Positions 1-31,125 are shown, counted from the stretch's first letter. The stretch: 64,000 nt of DNA from Cephalopachus bancanus (GCA_027257055.1 JAPVLO010000206.1:1488001-1552000), one strand, 5' to 3'. The notes: generated by a model from the letters alone, not told the origin. Numbers and translations: made by a program.

Positions 1-683
1 GCTCTGAGAGTTTTCTACATATAATTAAATTCTTATAACACCTTATGATATGGGTATTATTATCTTCATTTTTGTGTGAAGAAATCAAAGATCAAAGTGT
101 TTAAGTAATTTGACCAAGGTTTCCTAACCAGCAAGTGATGGCATCTGGGATTTGGACTCAAGTGAAGCATCCATGGTGGAGTGAGTACCTTCTACTTGTC
201 AAAAGTTACTGGTGTTAAATTAAACTAAATTTGACCTGAAGAACTCTGTCCTTGGAGTTCCTACATAAGGAATTGCAACTAACTTAGTATTTAAATTAAC
301 TGAAAGCCTAACTAGGAGTATACTTCAGTAACACATACTGGAGTCTCAGCCAAGCACAGCAGCGGAGTTTCATCAGTCACAGGCGGCCAAATGATTCGAC
401 AGACTGTGTCTGAGCTCTAACCAATTAAACCGTTTCTACACCTCACTTCCATTTTCTGTCCATACATTCTGCCTGCCCACATTGTGGAGTGGAGCTCTCT
501 GAACCTCTGCTGTTCTGAGAGCTGCCTGATTCGCTACTAGTTCTTTGCTTTATTAAGCTCTGTTAAATTTAATTTGTCTAAAATGTTTTCTTTTAACACT
601 AGTTAAATAAGTAGTTCCATGTCCTATTTCCTGTATCACTGATTCCTGTTTCTTTGAAACACAGACCCATCAGTCTAAAATAG
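1..683 (+). repeat. Left edge: MIR fragment and unassigned DNA
   Basis: Positions about 35-180 look like a diverged plus-strand MIR (CTTCATTTTTGTG...AAGAAATCAAAG...TTTGGACTCAAG pattern). The remainder to 683 holds nothing I recognise. Confidence 0.45.
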
Positions 684-870
684 CTGTGTCCAACGTTTTT
701 GGCATCAGGGACCAGTTTCGGGTTTCATGGAAGACAATTTTCCACAGACCAGGGAGGTGTTGGGGGGAGGGATGGTTTTAGGTTGATCCAAGCACATAAC
801 ACTTGCATTGTAATATATAATGAAATAATTATACAACTCACCATTAAAAAAAGAGGCGCAGACTGAAGTG
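684..870. mobile_element. hAT-Charlie (MER1-type) fragment
   Basis: The segment contains the phrases GGGACCAGTTTCG, TGGAAGACAATTTTCCAC and ATATAATGAAATAATTATAC typical of one end of a MER1-type hAT transposon. It is incomplete. Confidence 0.55.
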
Positions 871-975
871 GTAAATAAAATAATGGGCAGGCCACACATG
901 GACTAAAATAAATGTCATATTCTGACTTGAAGCCTGCCACCAGCTACAGCTGTACAATGGAAATACTCACTTGCT

Positions 976-1110
976 ACTCAGTGATAGGGTTTTGATATGA
1001 ATCTGTAAGCAATTGATTTATTATGGTATTTGTGCAGTCAAACCTCACTGTTAATGTTAATTTGTACTTGCAGCCCCCAAAATGTATACACCCCAGCACT
1101 AAAAGAATTA
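976..1110. mobile_element. hAT-like fragment, first copy of a local duplicate
   Basis: Positions 1018-1105 are about 85% identical by eye to 1701-1787. Both look like the interior of a MER1-type hAT element. Confidence 0.4.
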
Positions 1111-1692
1111 CTGGACCACATGGTAACTCATGTTTAACAACTTGAAGACATGCCAGGCTGTTTTCCAAAATGACTGCGCCATTTTACATTCTCACCAGTT
1201 ATGTGTGAGGATTCCAATTTCTTCATATCCTTGAAACTACTTTTTGATCATGGCCATCTTTTTGGGATGTCCATGATCAAAATGATATCTATGATGGCAT
1301 CTCATTATAGTCAAATCGTTATTTTTTAAATAAACTAATAAAATGATAGAATAGCAGGGCTGGAAAAGTTACCTATTCATATGTAGTATGTATAGTATAC
1401 CATTATATGAATATACTACAATTGCTTATCCATTCTTCTTTTTAGGGACATTTGAGATGTTTCTATTTGGGGGCTATTATGAATAACACTGCTATGAGAA
1501 TTCACATACAAGTTTTTTTAAGCATATGTTTTCATTTTTCTTGAGTAAACACCTAGGAGGGAATTGTTGAGACACAGGGTAGGTGTATGCTAACTTAAGA
1601 GATTGCCAACCATTCTCCAAAATAGTTGCACCAGTTGATAATTTCCCCAGCAATGCATGATCTTTCCAGTTTTTCCACATCCTTGATAACAT
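1110..1692 (-). mobile_element. Old L1 ORF2 3'-region fragments
   Basis: Two minus-strand L1 pieces that partly represent the same part of ORF2: 1110-1330 (CTGTTTTCCAAAATGACTGC) and 1430-1692 (GGGACATTTGAGATGTTTC through TTTTTCCACATCC). Diverged, no open frame. Confidence 0.6.
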
Positions 1693-1845
1693 TTATGATT
1701 TATTATGGTCTTTATGCAGTCAAACCTCACAATTAATGTTAATCTGTATTTGCAGTTGCAAAAATGTATACACTCCAGCACTAACATCACCACCTCGGAT
1801 CAGCAGGCATTAGACTCTCATAAAGGAGTGTGCAACCTAAACAGT
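1693..1845. mobile_element. hAT-like fragment, second copy, continuing into MER1-like sequence
   Basis: The copy of the 1018-1105 unit continues into GGCATTAGACTCTCATAAAG, a recognisable MER1-type phrase. This ties the duplicated unit to the hAT fragment at 684-870. Confidence 0.45.
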
Positions 1846-2030
1846 ATTATCATTCATTACAACTGTGAGCATTCTAAGATTAAAGAATGTGAATGCGATC
1901 CCATTATGATTTTGATTTGCATTTCCTTGGTGTTAAGGGTGCTGAGCATCCTTTCTTGTGTTTATGGGCCATCCTGTACCTTCTTTTGTAAAGTTTCTGC
2001 TCAAACCTTTCGCCAATTAAAAACATTTGA

Positions 2031-2316
2031 GCGGGGCTTGGTGGCTCAGCCTGTAATCCCACGCCTTTGGGAGGCTGAGGTGAGTGGATTGCCTGAGCCC
2101 GCGGGTTCAAGACCCGCCTGGGCAGGCAAGACATCATCTCTACAATAAATCAAAAAATTAGCCGGGCGTGGTAGCGCGTGCCTGTAGTTCCAGCTGCTTG
2201 GAAGGCTGAGCCAGAAGGATCGCCGGAGCCCAGCAGGTCAAGGCTGAGGTGGCCGGGAGCGGCCACTGTACTCAGTCTGGGCGACAGTGAGACTCCAACT
2301 CAAAAAAAAAAAAAAA
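2031..2316 (+). mobile_element. Alu, lineage-specific family
   Basis: Complete dimer with head GGTGGCTCAGCCTGTAAT and tail GAGACTCCAACTC plus poly(A). Its B-box region 2101-2117 forms a five-base-pair T-arm-like hairpin. It pairs as an inverted repeat with the Alu at 2457-2754. Confidence 0.93.
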
Positions 2317-2452
2317 TTGACTCTAAGTCTTTTCTATTGACTGGTAGGTTCTTTATAGATAAGTCCTGGATACAAGTCCTTGGTATACATATGTACGTTG
2401 CAAATATTTTTACTCCCCTGTGATTTTGCCTTTACATTTTCTTAATTGTGTA

Positions 2453-2456
<4 letters not shown>

Positions 2457-2484
<28 letters not shown>

Positions 2485-2754
2485 GAGTTGGAGTCTCACT
2501 CTGTCACCCAGACTGGAGTGCAGTGACTGCTCCCAGCCACTGCAGCCTCAACCTACTGGGCTCTGGCGACCCTTCTGCCTAAGCCTTCCAAGTAGCTGGA
2601 ACTACAGGCGTGTGCTACCACACCCGCCTAATTTTTTGATTTATTGTAGAGATGAGGTCTCGCTGCCCAGGCAGGTCTCGAACCCGTGGGCTCAGTCAAT
2701 CCACTCACCTCAGCCTCCCAAAGTGGGATTATAGGCTGAGCCACTGAGCCTGGC
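2457..2754 (-). mobile_element. Alu, lineage-specific family, with TSD
   Basis: Complete minus-strand dimer preceded by a T-rich tail (TTTTC repeats then poly(T)). Target-site duplication TGTGTATTTC at 2447-2456 and 2761-2770. Confidence 0.93.
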
Positions 2755-4927
2755 TTATAATGTGTATTTCAAAGAATAGAAATTTCAGAGTATGAAGTCT
2801 AACGTAACAATATTTTCCCTTTATGGTTAACTCATTTTGTATACAAGAAATCTTTGCTAACCCAACATGATGAAGCTATTCTCCTATGGTTTATTCTAGA
2901 AGCTTCATAATTTTAGCCTTTACATTTAGTTCCATGATCCATTTCAAATGAATTTTTATGTATTATGAGATTCATATTCATTGTTTCCTTCAGATATCCA
3001 GTTGATTCAGCACCACTGTTGATAAGGCTTTCTTTTCTTTATTGAATTACCTGGACAACTTTGTCAAATTGACAAAATACGATTAATTTCTGAACCCTAT
3101 TCTGTTCCATTGGTCTATTTATTTATGTTTTAATCAATAGTATACTTTCTTGATAACCATAACTTTATAATAAATCTCAGTATCAGATAGGCTAAGTTGT
3201 ACAACTTTTTTTTCCTTCTCAAGATTGTTTTGGTTATACTAGATCCTTTAATTTTTATATAAATTTTAGAATCATTTTGTCAGTTTTTAGAAAAAAATAC
3301 TAAATGTTATTTTTTATGGAACAGTGTTAAAGATATAAATCATCTTTGCGGAATGTTGGCACTTTAAAAATACATGTTATAAACCATTAACATGGTATAT
3401 TATTCCATTTATTTAGTATTCTTTAATTTCTCAACATTTTTATTGTAGAACATTCCATGTACACTTGAAAATAAAGTGTAATCAGTAGTTGTTAGGTGGA
3501 GTTTTACAAATGGTAATTAGGTTAAGTTGGTAGATAAGCTATTCAAATTTTCAATATGCTTACTGAGTTTCTGTATTATTTTATCAATTACTCAAAAATG
3601 TTAAGATCTCTGATATGATTGTAGATTTGCTTTTTCTCTTTAGTTATGTTGGGTTTTTTAAATGTATTTTGAAGCTCTGTTAAATTGTTATTTCTTAATG
3701 AATTGACTGACCCTCTTTAACTTCGTTAGTAGTAGTCCATATTTTGACATCTACTTGATATTAACATAGCCGTACCAGCTTTCTTAATGTTGGTGTCTTC
3801 ATAGTTTATCTTTTACATCTTTTTACTTTCAAACTATGTGTGCCTTTATATTACAAATGCATCTCTTGTGAAGAGTTTATGCTTGTAACTTAATTTTTAA
3901 AGCCAGTCTATAATTTCTCCCTTTTGATTGCATTGTTTAATCTATTTATATTTAATGTAACTGTTGATATTTTGAAGTTTAAGTCTACCATCAGAATATT
4001 TGTCTTATATTAGTTCCTTTTGTCTTTTTGCTTTCTTCTTCCTTTTCTATCTTCTTTTAGGCTGAGTTTGTTGTTGTTCCATTTGATTTCTTTCTAGCTA
4101 TATCTATTTCTATTTTTTTTTAAAGTCACCCTAGGAATTTCAATATATTACTTTAACTTATCACAATCTATCTTCAATTATTATACCTGTTCATGTAAAA
4201 TATAAGAACCTTATAATAAAAGGCTGTTACTGAGATGTATAGCTTACTGTATATATGCTATAACACCCCAAACATATTGTTTTTATTTTAAAGTGTCAAT
4301 TGACTTTAACATAATTTTTAAAAAAGGACTCATCTATTTACCCATATATTTTCTATTTCCAGTCCTTCCCAATATCATTTCCTTTCAGCTTTAAGAACTT
4401 TCTTTAGCATTTCTTATAGTGTGAGTCTACTGTAAACAAAGTCCATCAGCTTTTGTTTATGTGAAAATTTATTTCATCTTTTGATTTTTGAAAAATATTT
4501 TTGCTAGATATAGAATTTTTGCGCAACAGTTTTCTTCAGTGCTTTAATTATGCCTTCTACTTTTTTTTTACTAACCTCCATTATTTCTAATTTTTAAAAA
4601 ATCAATAATCATTCTCATCATTGATCTTATATATTTAATGTAACTTTTTTTCTGTCTGCTTTTAAGAATTTGTTTTATTTGTACTTGGTTTTCACAGTAG
4701 TTTGACTATAATGTCTTCTTTTGTATTTATCCTGCTTGAAGTTTGCTGAGTTTTCTGAAACTTTGAGTTACATTTTTATTCACATTTGGAAAATTTTTGG
4801 TCAGCATTTCACCAAATATTTTTCTATTTCCTTTTCTCTCTCTATCCTGGGATTATGACTTCCTATATATCAGAGTGTTTAATATGGTGCCACATATAAT
4901 TTAGGCTCTATAAGTTTTCTTTAACTT

Positions 4928-5764
4928 TTTTTTCAATTTGAAAGCAGGCATTGCTTATTAACTAATCAGTTAACAAAAATAATCATGGTAGAAACCTTAA
5001 TTCATCCTCGAATCCACCTGTTGATCTGATCTCCCTGTTGCCAGCATCTCCACCTTCTACAAAACGAATGGTCTTTTTTTTTCATTCCTCCTCATGGAGA
5101 GGATAATCTAAAGGGCCAGAGGAAGTTATCTGCTTCTTTGAAGCATTTTCCAACAGTATAGGTCTCATGAATCAGATACTCCATGCAGGTGGTGCACTAT
5201 TTATCAAGAGATCGAGCAATCAATGCATTATCTGTCAAGGAAATTCTTTTTATTCATGTTTCCATAGCCATGCTTGCAGATTAGTTCATTTACTGACTTC
5301 AGGTTTGGGTACCTCCATGCAATATACGGTTCTATAATCCTCAGCATGTTAACTGAAGCCTTGTTGAACTTAACAAAGGTTCCACTGAAGATCTAACGAT
5401 GGCGAAGAAGTTGCAGCACCTTTTGGACCTTTGGGCTCACACCACTGACAACGCTGATCCTGAGGACAAATGCCAATTTGGGTTCTGCAGGGACACAGAA
5501 GTTGCCAGTTTTTCTTGCCATCCGAGCCATTCAAACCTCAGTTCTGTACATCTGTCTGTATTCCTTGTGATAGTGCTTAGCTTTTTCATAGATAAGCTTC
5601 CTCCTTACCTTTTGAAGCATTTGGGGCAAAACTTCTTTCTCAGGTGCTTGATCTTAAGCCTGCGAAAATTCTTCTCTCTTTTTTTTTTTAAGGGTTTCTG
5701 GTACAGCAGAAATCTTCTTTTTCTTCTCTTCAAAACCCTCCTTGGTTCCAGCTGGAAAAGATGA
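4928..5764 (-). pseudogene. RPL7 processed pseudogene
   Basis: An intronless, inactivated copy of the ribosomal protein L7 mRNA lies on the minus strand. Seen are [24 protein letters not shown] near the start, the reverse complement of codons for FVEGGDAGNREDQINR near 5040-5090, and a 3' UTR whose tail (CTGCTTTCAAATTG) matches RPL7 mRNA before an A tail. It carries stops soon after the KKF block and several more downstream, so it cannot encode L7. The 13-bp target-site duplication TTTTCTTTAACTT at 4915-4927 and 5765-5777 marks L1-mediated insertion into the older L1. Confidence 0.93.
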
Positions 5765-6180
5765 TTTTCTTTAACTTGTCTTTTTCTCTGTGTGTTTGTT
5801 TTGGTGACTTCTACTGATGTCTTCAAGTCTGAGAAAGATCCTAACTTTTGTTGTGCTTAATGGCTGTTGATTCCACCAAATACAATTTTTTAGTTCTAAG
5901 ATTTCCACTTGGTTGTTTTATATGGTTAAAATTCCTTCTCTTTAGCTATCATATCCATCATTATATTTATCTTTCCTGCAGAATGTTTAACATATTTCTT
6001 ATAGTTTTAGTCCTTGTCTAACAACTTCTAAATAACCTGTTGCTCTACTTATTGGTTAATTATTTTCTTAGCTATGGGTAATATTTTTCTTTTTCTTTAT
6101 AGGTCCAGCAATATTTTACATTTACTTAATCAACCTCATGAAGAAAGAAATAGGAATCTATTAAAAAGTATAAAATTATT

Positions 6181-6467
6181 TCAAGGCTAGGTATAGTGCC
6201 TTATGCCTGTAGTCACGCATTTTGAAAGGCCTAGGCAGGATTGCTTGAGGCCAGGAATTTGAGACCAGCCTGGGCAACACAGTGAAACCCTGTCTCCACA
6301 AAAAATATAAAAAATTAGCTGGTATGTTGTATACACCTGTACTCCCAGCCACTCCAGAGGCTGAGCAGGGAGGATCACTTAAGCCTAGGAGGTCAAGGTT
6401 ACAGTAAGCCATGAGTGAGTCACTCCTTTCTAGCCTGGGCAACAGAGCAAGACTCTATCTCTAAAGT
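6181..6467 (+). mobile_element. Old AluJ-like element
   Basis: Diverged dimer with standard primate phrases (GAGACCAGCCTGGGCAACA, AAAAATTAGCTGG) rather than the lineage-specific ones. Confidence 0.85.
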
Positions 6468-6559
6468 TAAACATATAAATTAAAAAGCAAACATAAATAA
6501 GTAAAATTATTTCAATATAGGATATGATTACTATTAGTTGTATTGATAATTATTCAGAG

Positions 6560-6863
6560 AAAGTATTCACTAATAGAAAGATACAAATCTTATAACCCAG
6601 TAATTCCAATTCTTGGTGCAAAGTGTATATTGTATTTACTATAACATTACTTTTAATGATGAAAAACTGGAAACCATTTAAGTGCTCATCAGTTGTATCA
6701 TGGTTAAATACATTATGGCATAGCCATATTGTGAGATATTTTGAGCAGTTAAAAAGAATAAGGTAGGCTAATGCACACTAACATGAAAAATCTAGGAGAC
6801 AGATTATTAAGTAAATTAGTTGCAAAATTGCATGTATAGTACATTTATGTGTCTCCCACCTAC

Positions 6864-6866
<3 letters not shown>
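6560..6866 (+). mobile_element. Old L1/HAL1-type 3' fragment
   Basis: Phrases such as AAAAACTGGAAACCATTTAAG and TACATTATGGCATAGCCATA are those of old L1/HAL1 ORF2 3' ends on the plus strand. No open frame. Confidence 0.5.

Positions 6867-6911
<45 letters not shown>
6867..6911. repeat. (GT)n microsatellite
   Basis: About 22 uninterrupted GT units at the end of the L1 fragment; probably polymorphic. Confidence 0.97.
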
Positions 6912-6912
<1 letters not shown>

Positions 6913-8035
6913 TTTCTGTATACCATTGGTAAGAAGTGAGAGTAATGAGAGAGAGCAACATGATAGGAGGTAGTAACAAAGGCACTATAGACTTACCCTC
7001 TAATGTTTTAATATTTTTTCAAGGAGAATGTATTCCTAAAATTGAAAACCATTGTTTTATAAATTGGGAAAAAGTAGAGTCAACAGATTTGAATTCATAT
7101 CCTACTCTGTCATTTATCATCAGCTGCATAAACCTATATGAGTGATTTAAATTTTCTGAAATTCTATAAGATGTGTTATTATGAGAATTTAAATAGGATA
7201 GCCTATATAAAGTGCTTCAGAAATACTGGGCACTCAAAAAATAATAATAGATTTAATAATATTAAACATTTTTCTCAAATTTTCTACAAAATGGAACAAT
7301 TAGTTACTATGTTATCAACCTGAATAATTCTTATTTTGCCTTTAGGCCACCTTTTATCCCCTTTCTTCTCTGGGTTTTTCTCATAGGATCAACTTTCTAG
7401 TTCTGTAACCACTTCTGTTTTGATCTCAATAATCCATTTGTTAATTGTGCAGCTGTGTACTATATTGTATATTGTACCAAGTTAGACATGTTCTGTTCAT
7501 GATCCCTAGCATCTCTGAAAGTACACCAACTTTCCCCAATCATTTTATATTTTCAGTTCAGACTGTACAAACTTTAGGCAAGACTAAGCCATCAATACTT
7601 TACACAATATCTGTTATCCCAAAATATTGCTCGCATCACTTATTATTTGCTAAAAACTTCTCAGCTGCTCTAGTATCCCTTTCCTGAAAGCAGATTTGAC
7701 AAATAACCTTTTTTAAAAAATCTTGAACTAAAAAACACTGATTGTTGCTTAATGTATTGTATGTGAAGCTGTGTTTGTACGCTTCATATTTTGCTTCTCA
7801 AATTTTTCAATGACTTACAACCTGTCTTTATTTCTTGCTCTTTTATCTTTAGTGCTCCTCTCTCAAAATATACAAAGATAGACAGTAGATGAAGGAAAAA
7901 GACATGTTGGAAGTAAATATTTGAAAATGTTTTTTTTATTCATATGTGGCCTACAAACACTAAAAACATTTATTTGACAGAAAAACATTGAAATTCAAAA
8001 GCCCATTTACATTTTTGTGAACTGAAAAATGTAAA
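6912..8035. other. CCDC122 3' intron/flank without recognised feature
   Basis: AT-rich DNA. The short open frames are not conserved-looking, and I recognise no gene or repeat. Confidence 0.5.
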
Positions 8036-8330
8036 GGCCTGGTATGGTGGCTCATACCTGTAATCCCAATACTGTGGGAGGCCGAGGTGAGAGGATTGTC
8101 TGAGCCCAGGGGTTCAAGACTAGACTGGGCAACATGGCAAGACCTCATCTCTACAATAAATAAATAAAAAATCAGTCAGGTGTGGTGGCACACGCCTATA
8201 GTTCAAGCTACTTGGAAGGGTGAGGTGGAAGGATCGCCTAAGCCCGGTGGGTCAAAGCTGTGGTGGCTGTGAATGTGCCACTGCACTCCAGCCTGGGTGA
8301 CAGAGTGAGACTCCAACTCAAAAAAAAAAC
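8036..8330 (+). mobile_element. Alu, intermediate type
   Basis: Dimer with the lineage-type linker (CTACAATAAATAAATAAAA) and tail GACTCCAACTC but an older head. Moderately diverged. Confidence 0.9.
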
Positions 8331-9358
8331 CCCCAAATGAAAAAGTAATATTAATATAAAACTAAAATACACATAGCACAAAATGTTTAAAAGCATGTTG
8401 ATTAAACATTCAAAGTATTAATGATTAGAACATATGAATTGGCATATAGATTGGCATTAAAAATTTGAATAAAAGAATGCTGAAGCCCAGGCAAAAGATG
8501 ACTTTTGAACAGTACCAGGGTCATGACTAAAGATATTCAGAAGGGACAGAAAAAAAGCTTTCTTTAAGCTCTGGCCTCCTCTCCAATCTCTAATCTACTT
8601 TCTAAATAAACTATCTTTCTTAATCTAAATAAAAAAGAATAGAAAAGGAAAAAAGTCTCAAAAAAAAAGAAATAATAGAAAATATTTTGGTATTTGAATT
8701 CATTCTCTTTAAAAACTGGTTGTTTTAAGAAGAAAGTTATTCATATCAATGATTAATTCTCATCAAGCAATGAATACAATTATTGAAAAAAAATGCAATG
8801 TTCTTAAGACAATAGTGTGACTATATTTGTCCTTCAGTTTCATAGTTTATTGTGAAGAATCTTTAACTTCTTAAATTTTCATTTTTTTCAACTATAATAT
8901 TGTGATGATTTCTACTATAATATAAAATTGAAGACTACTTTAAAATGTATTAGAACTAAAAACATAATATAATTAAAACTAAAAAGCACAAAAAAAATCT
9001 TAACAGAGGTGTCACTATTATGAAAGTTTCAAAAGAGCTTATTAAATTTCAGGGCAAAAAATTTTATGATGAAACTATTAAAAATGAAAATGTTAACCTC
9101 AGTAACATTTTCTCTAAATCTAACATTAATGGCTACTTATATCACACCTTACCATGAAAAATACCAACTTATATTACTGCTTCTGGCAAGATGAAACAGA
9201 AGTACTTCAGATACCTACATGATTCCTGATAAGTCCAACTAAAAAGCCTGAACATTGTATATAAAACAAACATGAGCAATTCCAAATGTTGAAGAAGGCA
9301 AACTGTCTAGGAAACCTCAGGACCAAAGGAATGATATGGGTTTTCTTTTTTCCTCATA
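8331..9358. other. AT-rich stretch without recognised feature
   Basis: Only low-complexity A/T-rich DNA is seen; no exon of CCDC122 and no clear repeat. Confidence 0.5.
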
Positions 9359-9360
9359 TA

Positions 9361-9924
9361 CGAAGGGGACCCCCCAAAAACCAGAATTATTATTATTTTT
9401 GAAAGGCGAGCCTCTTGTAATACAGGCTTTCCCTGCTAGGTAAGTGTTCTGGGAACCCATAAGCATCTGTGTACCAGCTAGTGTTGCTGTGAGAGACTGC
9501 ATTGGGTTTCAGTGAATTTTGGGTGTAAGATTCTTTCAGTGTGTTTGTCCATTTCATCATGGGTGACAACGCGTGCACATGCCCACAGCACACTGCTGAT
9601 TCTCAGCAGTTTCGGATCAAAATCAGCATGACTCTGGTGCCTGACCCTTCCTATTCACCTGACCTTGCCCCAAGTGATTCCCCCACCCCATGAAAAAAGC
9701 CCCAAAGGGAAACACTGTGCTATGAGATGAAACAAAAAAACAGCAGAAGCAGTAAAAGGCATCAAAATTGATGAGTTCAAAAATTGTTTTGAGCAGTGGA
9801 AAAAGCATCTCAACAGGTATACTGCATCAAATGAAGAGTACTTTAAAGGTGATAAGTTTAAATATGTAAGAATAAGTACACAATTTTTAATAATTAAATT
9901 CCGGGTTTGGGGAGTCCCCTCTCA
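9361..9924 (+). mobile_element. Mariner deletion derivative (copy 1)
   Basis: About 564 bp flanked by TA, with inverted ends (CGAAGGGGACCCCCCAAAAA at the left, TTTGGGGAGTCCCCTCTCA at the right). Inside are decayed remains of the 3' half of a mariner transposase: GDNAC, YSPDLAPSDS and EQWKKHLNRY...EEYFKGDK. The 5' half of a typical 1.3-kb element is missing. The ends are not those of Hsmar1. Copy 2 is at 48456-49000. Confidence 0.85.
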
Positions 9925-9929
9925 TATCC

Positions 9930-10899
9930 CAGTTAGTATTCTGGAGAAGGCAGCAACCTGGAAACACCAATAAATCCAGATAATAAGTCCCAAGAAAAAT
10001 CTTCTCTATCTAATAGAAAAGGAGAATGGAAACCTATTAAGACAGGAAAGTTTTAGGCAGTAACTATTCTACACAAGTCAAACACCACAGAAAAACTACA
10101 ACCCCTCTACCACCCACACCAGCAAAGACTGACTGGAAAGCCTAAACTACTATTGCTAGGATGTATTGAAATGTTCTAACCCCCATGCTGGGGCAGTGTC
10201 AGAGAAAGCTAACTAGGAATCCGGGAGTTGCAATCTTCTCTAAGAAGTAAAAAACCATGCCCCATGGTGCCAATGGAACCCGTTTGAGAATCCTGGACTC
10301 CTACCCACCACTAATGGTAATAGTTCCTCTTCTTGCTGGTGTAATATCAGAGGAGGCCTGGTAGAGAGTCAGGACTTTCACCACTACTCAGGAGTAACCA
10401 GGTCATGTTGTTATAGTGTCAGTGGAAGCCATGTTAGGAGTAGCAACAAGAATCCCTTAGCTCACTAAGCCAAGGTGGTGTCAGCAAGCCCTGGAGACTC
10501 AGAAGGGGGAGTAGAGGCAAGGGGCGAAGGGACAAAAATCACCTATCAGGTACAATGTGCCCAGGTGGGGTTGCTGGGTACACTTAAAGACCAGACCAAA
10601 ACTATTTGTACCCCCTAAAGCTATTGAAATAAAGATAAATAAATAAACAAACAAACAAATAAATAAGAAATCAAGACATTCTCAGATTTAAAAAAAAAAG
10701 AATGTGCCACCAGCAGACCTATCCTAAAAAAATTGAAAGACTGAATTTAGTTTTCTAAGGGAAAAGGAAATAGGAAAAAATCTTAGAACATCATGAAGGG
10801 AGAAATAACATAGTGATTGAAGCAAAAACATGGGTAAATACAATAGATAAAGGGTTCACAGCTAAAGGGTACAGGCTGTCATGAAACATATTTCTTTCC

Positions 10900-10900
<1 letters not shown>
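9930..10900 (+). mobile_element. Old L1 5'-region-like sequence, interrupted
   Basis: Sequence such as CAGCAGACCTATCC and the repeated GGTGTCAG/GTGTCAGAG phrases resemble the 5' UTR and ORF1-proximal part of old L1s on the plus strand. A younger L1 3' end interrupts it at about 10503-10680. Confidence 0.4.
10503..10680 (+). mobile_element. Short 5'-truncated L1 3' end
   Basis: It shares its 3' UTR (CACCTATCAGGTACAATGTG, CTATTTGTACCCCCTAAAG) with the L1 ending near 28660. It ends in an AATAAA-rich A/T tail. Confidence 0.7.
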
Positions 10901-29719
<18,819 letters not shown>

Positions 29720-29919
29720 TCTCTGTCTATAATCTCCTCTTCCCTTGTTTTTAGTTTGGTTTTTTTACTACTACTCAATAACCTATATTGATAATTTTTC
29801 ACTTATCTTTGTTTCTTCCTGTCATGCATTGGTGATCCTGAAAGTTAAATTGTCAAATATGTCACAGGGATGGCAACAACACTTCATCATTAGTGCCAAG
29901 AGTTAAAATACAATGATTA

Positions 29920-30125
29920 AATGAGAGATGACTAGAAGAAAAGTAGAACTGGATTTAGATCTTGGGTCTCCTGCTTTTCAACTGTCATAAGTTTGAGTAA
30001 GTTTCCTAACTATTTTGATCCTTGTGTCCTCATCTGTAAAACCTTATTGTGGTATTGTTATAATTAAGTAATATATATAACATGCTTAGCACAGTACCTG
30101 GCAGGTACTGAGTAATTATTTTGGA
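29920..30125 (-). repeat. MIR
   Basis: CTCATCTGTAAAACC through TTAGCACAGTACCTGGCAG is the MIR core on the minus strand. Confidence 0.65.
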
Positions 30126-30129
30126 TTAG

Positions 30130-30900
30130 TATCAGGTACCTTTAGTACTATGATGAAATAGATTCTGAAAATATAAACAGGATCTGTGAGAAACTATGTT
30201 AATAATAATTAGCAATTTCTGCCATGGGTATGGAATGTAGGAAATACAGCACTCCTGTCTAGTGCTATTCTGGTCAGGGTAAGCCCTAAGCAAAGTTACT
30301 CATAAGGTGAAGAAGTATTTTTCTCCTTAAATCACTAAATATCTTTCTTAAAGGTCAGTTAAGTGAGTACAAAGCACTCAGGTAGTTGTTACATGTGTTT
30401 TCCAAAAACAAAATTTAAATGATTCAAACATATAAACAAAAAGAAAGAAAAACAAAGTTAAATTGCTTCCTAAGTGTGGAGACTCAAATCTATCTAGAAA
30501 TATCCTACTGAGCTAAAGAAATCCTGAGTGCTTAACCAGCAGATTGTCACAGCTACCGCTGAGAATCTATTATTCTTTCCTGTCACTTCCTTCAACGTAC
30601 TACTTTGTGAAGTATTCCCCGGATGCTGAGCACCCTCACTGTTTGTGTCCTTTCCGCTTAACATGCAGAACTGTCCCAGATTAGTGTGAATGAATCCATA
30701 TCCGATTTCTCTCCATCTCTTTTGTTTGGGTTTCATGGTCACAGACGCCATCCGTAATTCTACCTACCTTGAAAATGCATGTCCTCTACATTTATGCTTT
30801 CAGTCAGTTTTCTCAATTAATTCCAATGTTAAGTACTTATCTCATGCTTACTTTGTGCTAGACGTTGCTCCAAGTGCTTTAGATTTTTTAAAGAACAACA
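30130..30900. other. CCDC122 intron without recognised feature
   Basis: Unique-looking intronic DNA. No splice-bounded conserved block was found. Confidence 0.5.
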
Positions 30901-30904
30901 AAAA

Positions 30905-31125
30905 CATTATATAGTGTTTATTCTGTGCCAGATAGTATTCTAAGAACTTTACAAATATTAACTCATTTAACTCTGTGAAGTAGATATTATTATTAAAATT
31001 TTCATTTTACAGAAAAGTTCAGCGAGGCACAAATAGATCAAGGAATTTACAGTCAACAGCTATTGTGTGTCAGAGATTATTTGAATTCAAGTATTTTGGC
31101 TCCAAAGTTTGTACTCATAATGCTA
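30905..31125 (+). repeat. MIR
   Basis: TTAACTCATTTAACTCTGTG and the TTTTACAGAAAAGTTCAG block follow the MIR core on the plus strand. Confidence 0.65.

Larger units (their letters stand above)
1890..6115 (-). mobile_element. Old L1 (L1M class), minus strand, with insertions
   Basis: From left to right the sequence follows a minus-strand L1 from the ORF2 3' part (TTTTGATTTGCATTTCC) through GGTCTATTTATTTATG and the ORF2 5' part (AACATAGCCGTACCAGCTTTC) to the 5' region. It is highly diverged with many stops. It is interrupted by two Alus (2031-2754) and the RPL7 pseudogene (4928-5764). Confidence 0.7.

Noticed and set aside
5399..5764. 121-codon plus-strand open frame
   Set aside because: It is the antisense strand of the RPL7 pseudogene.
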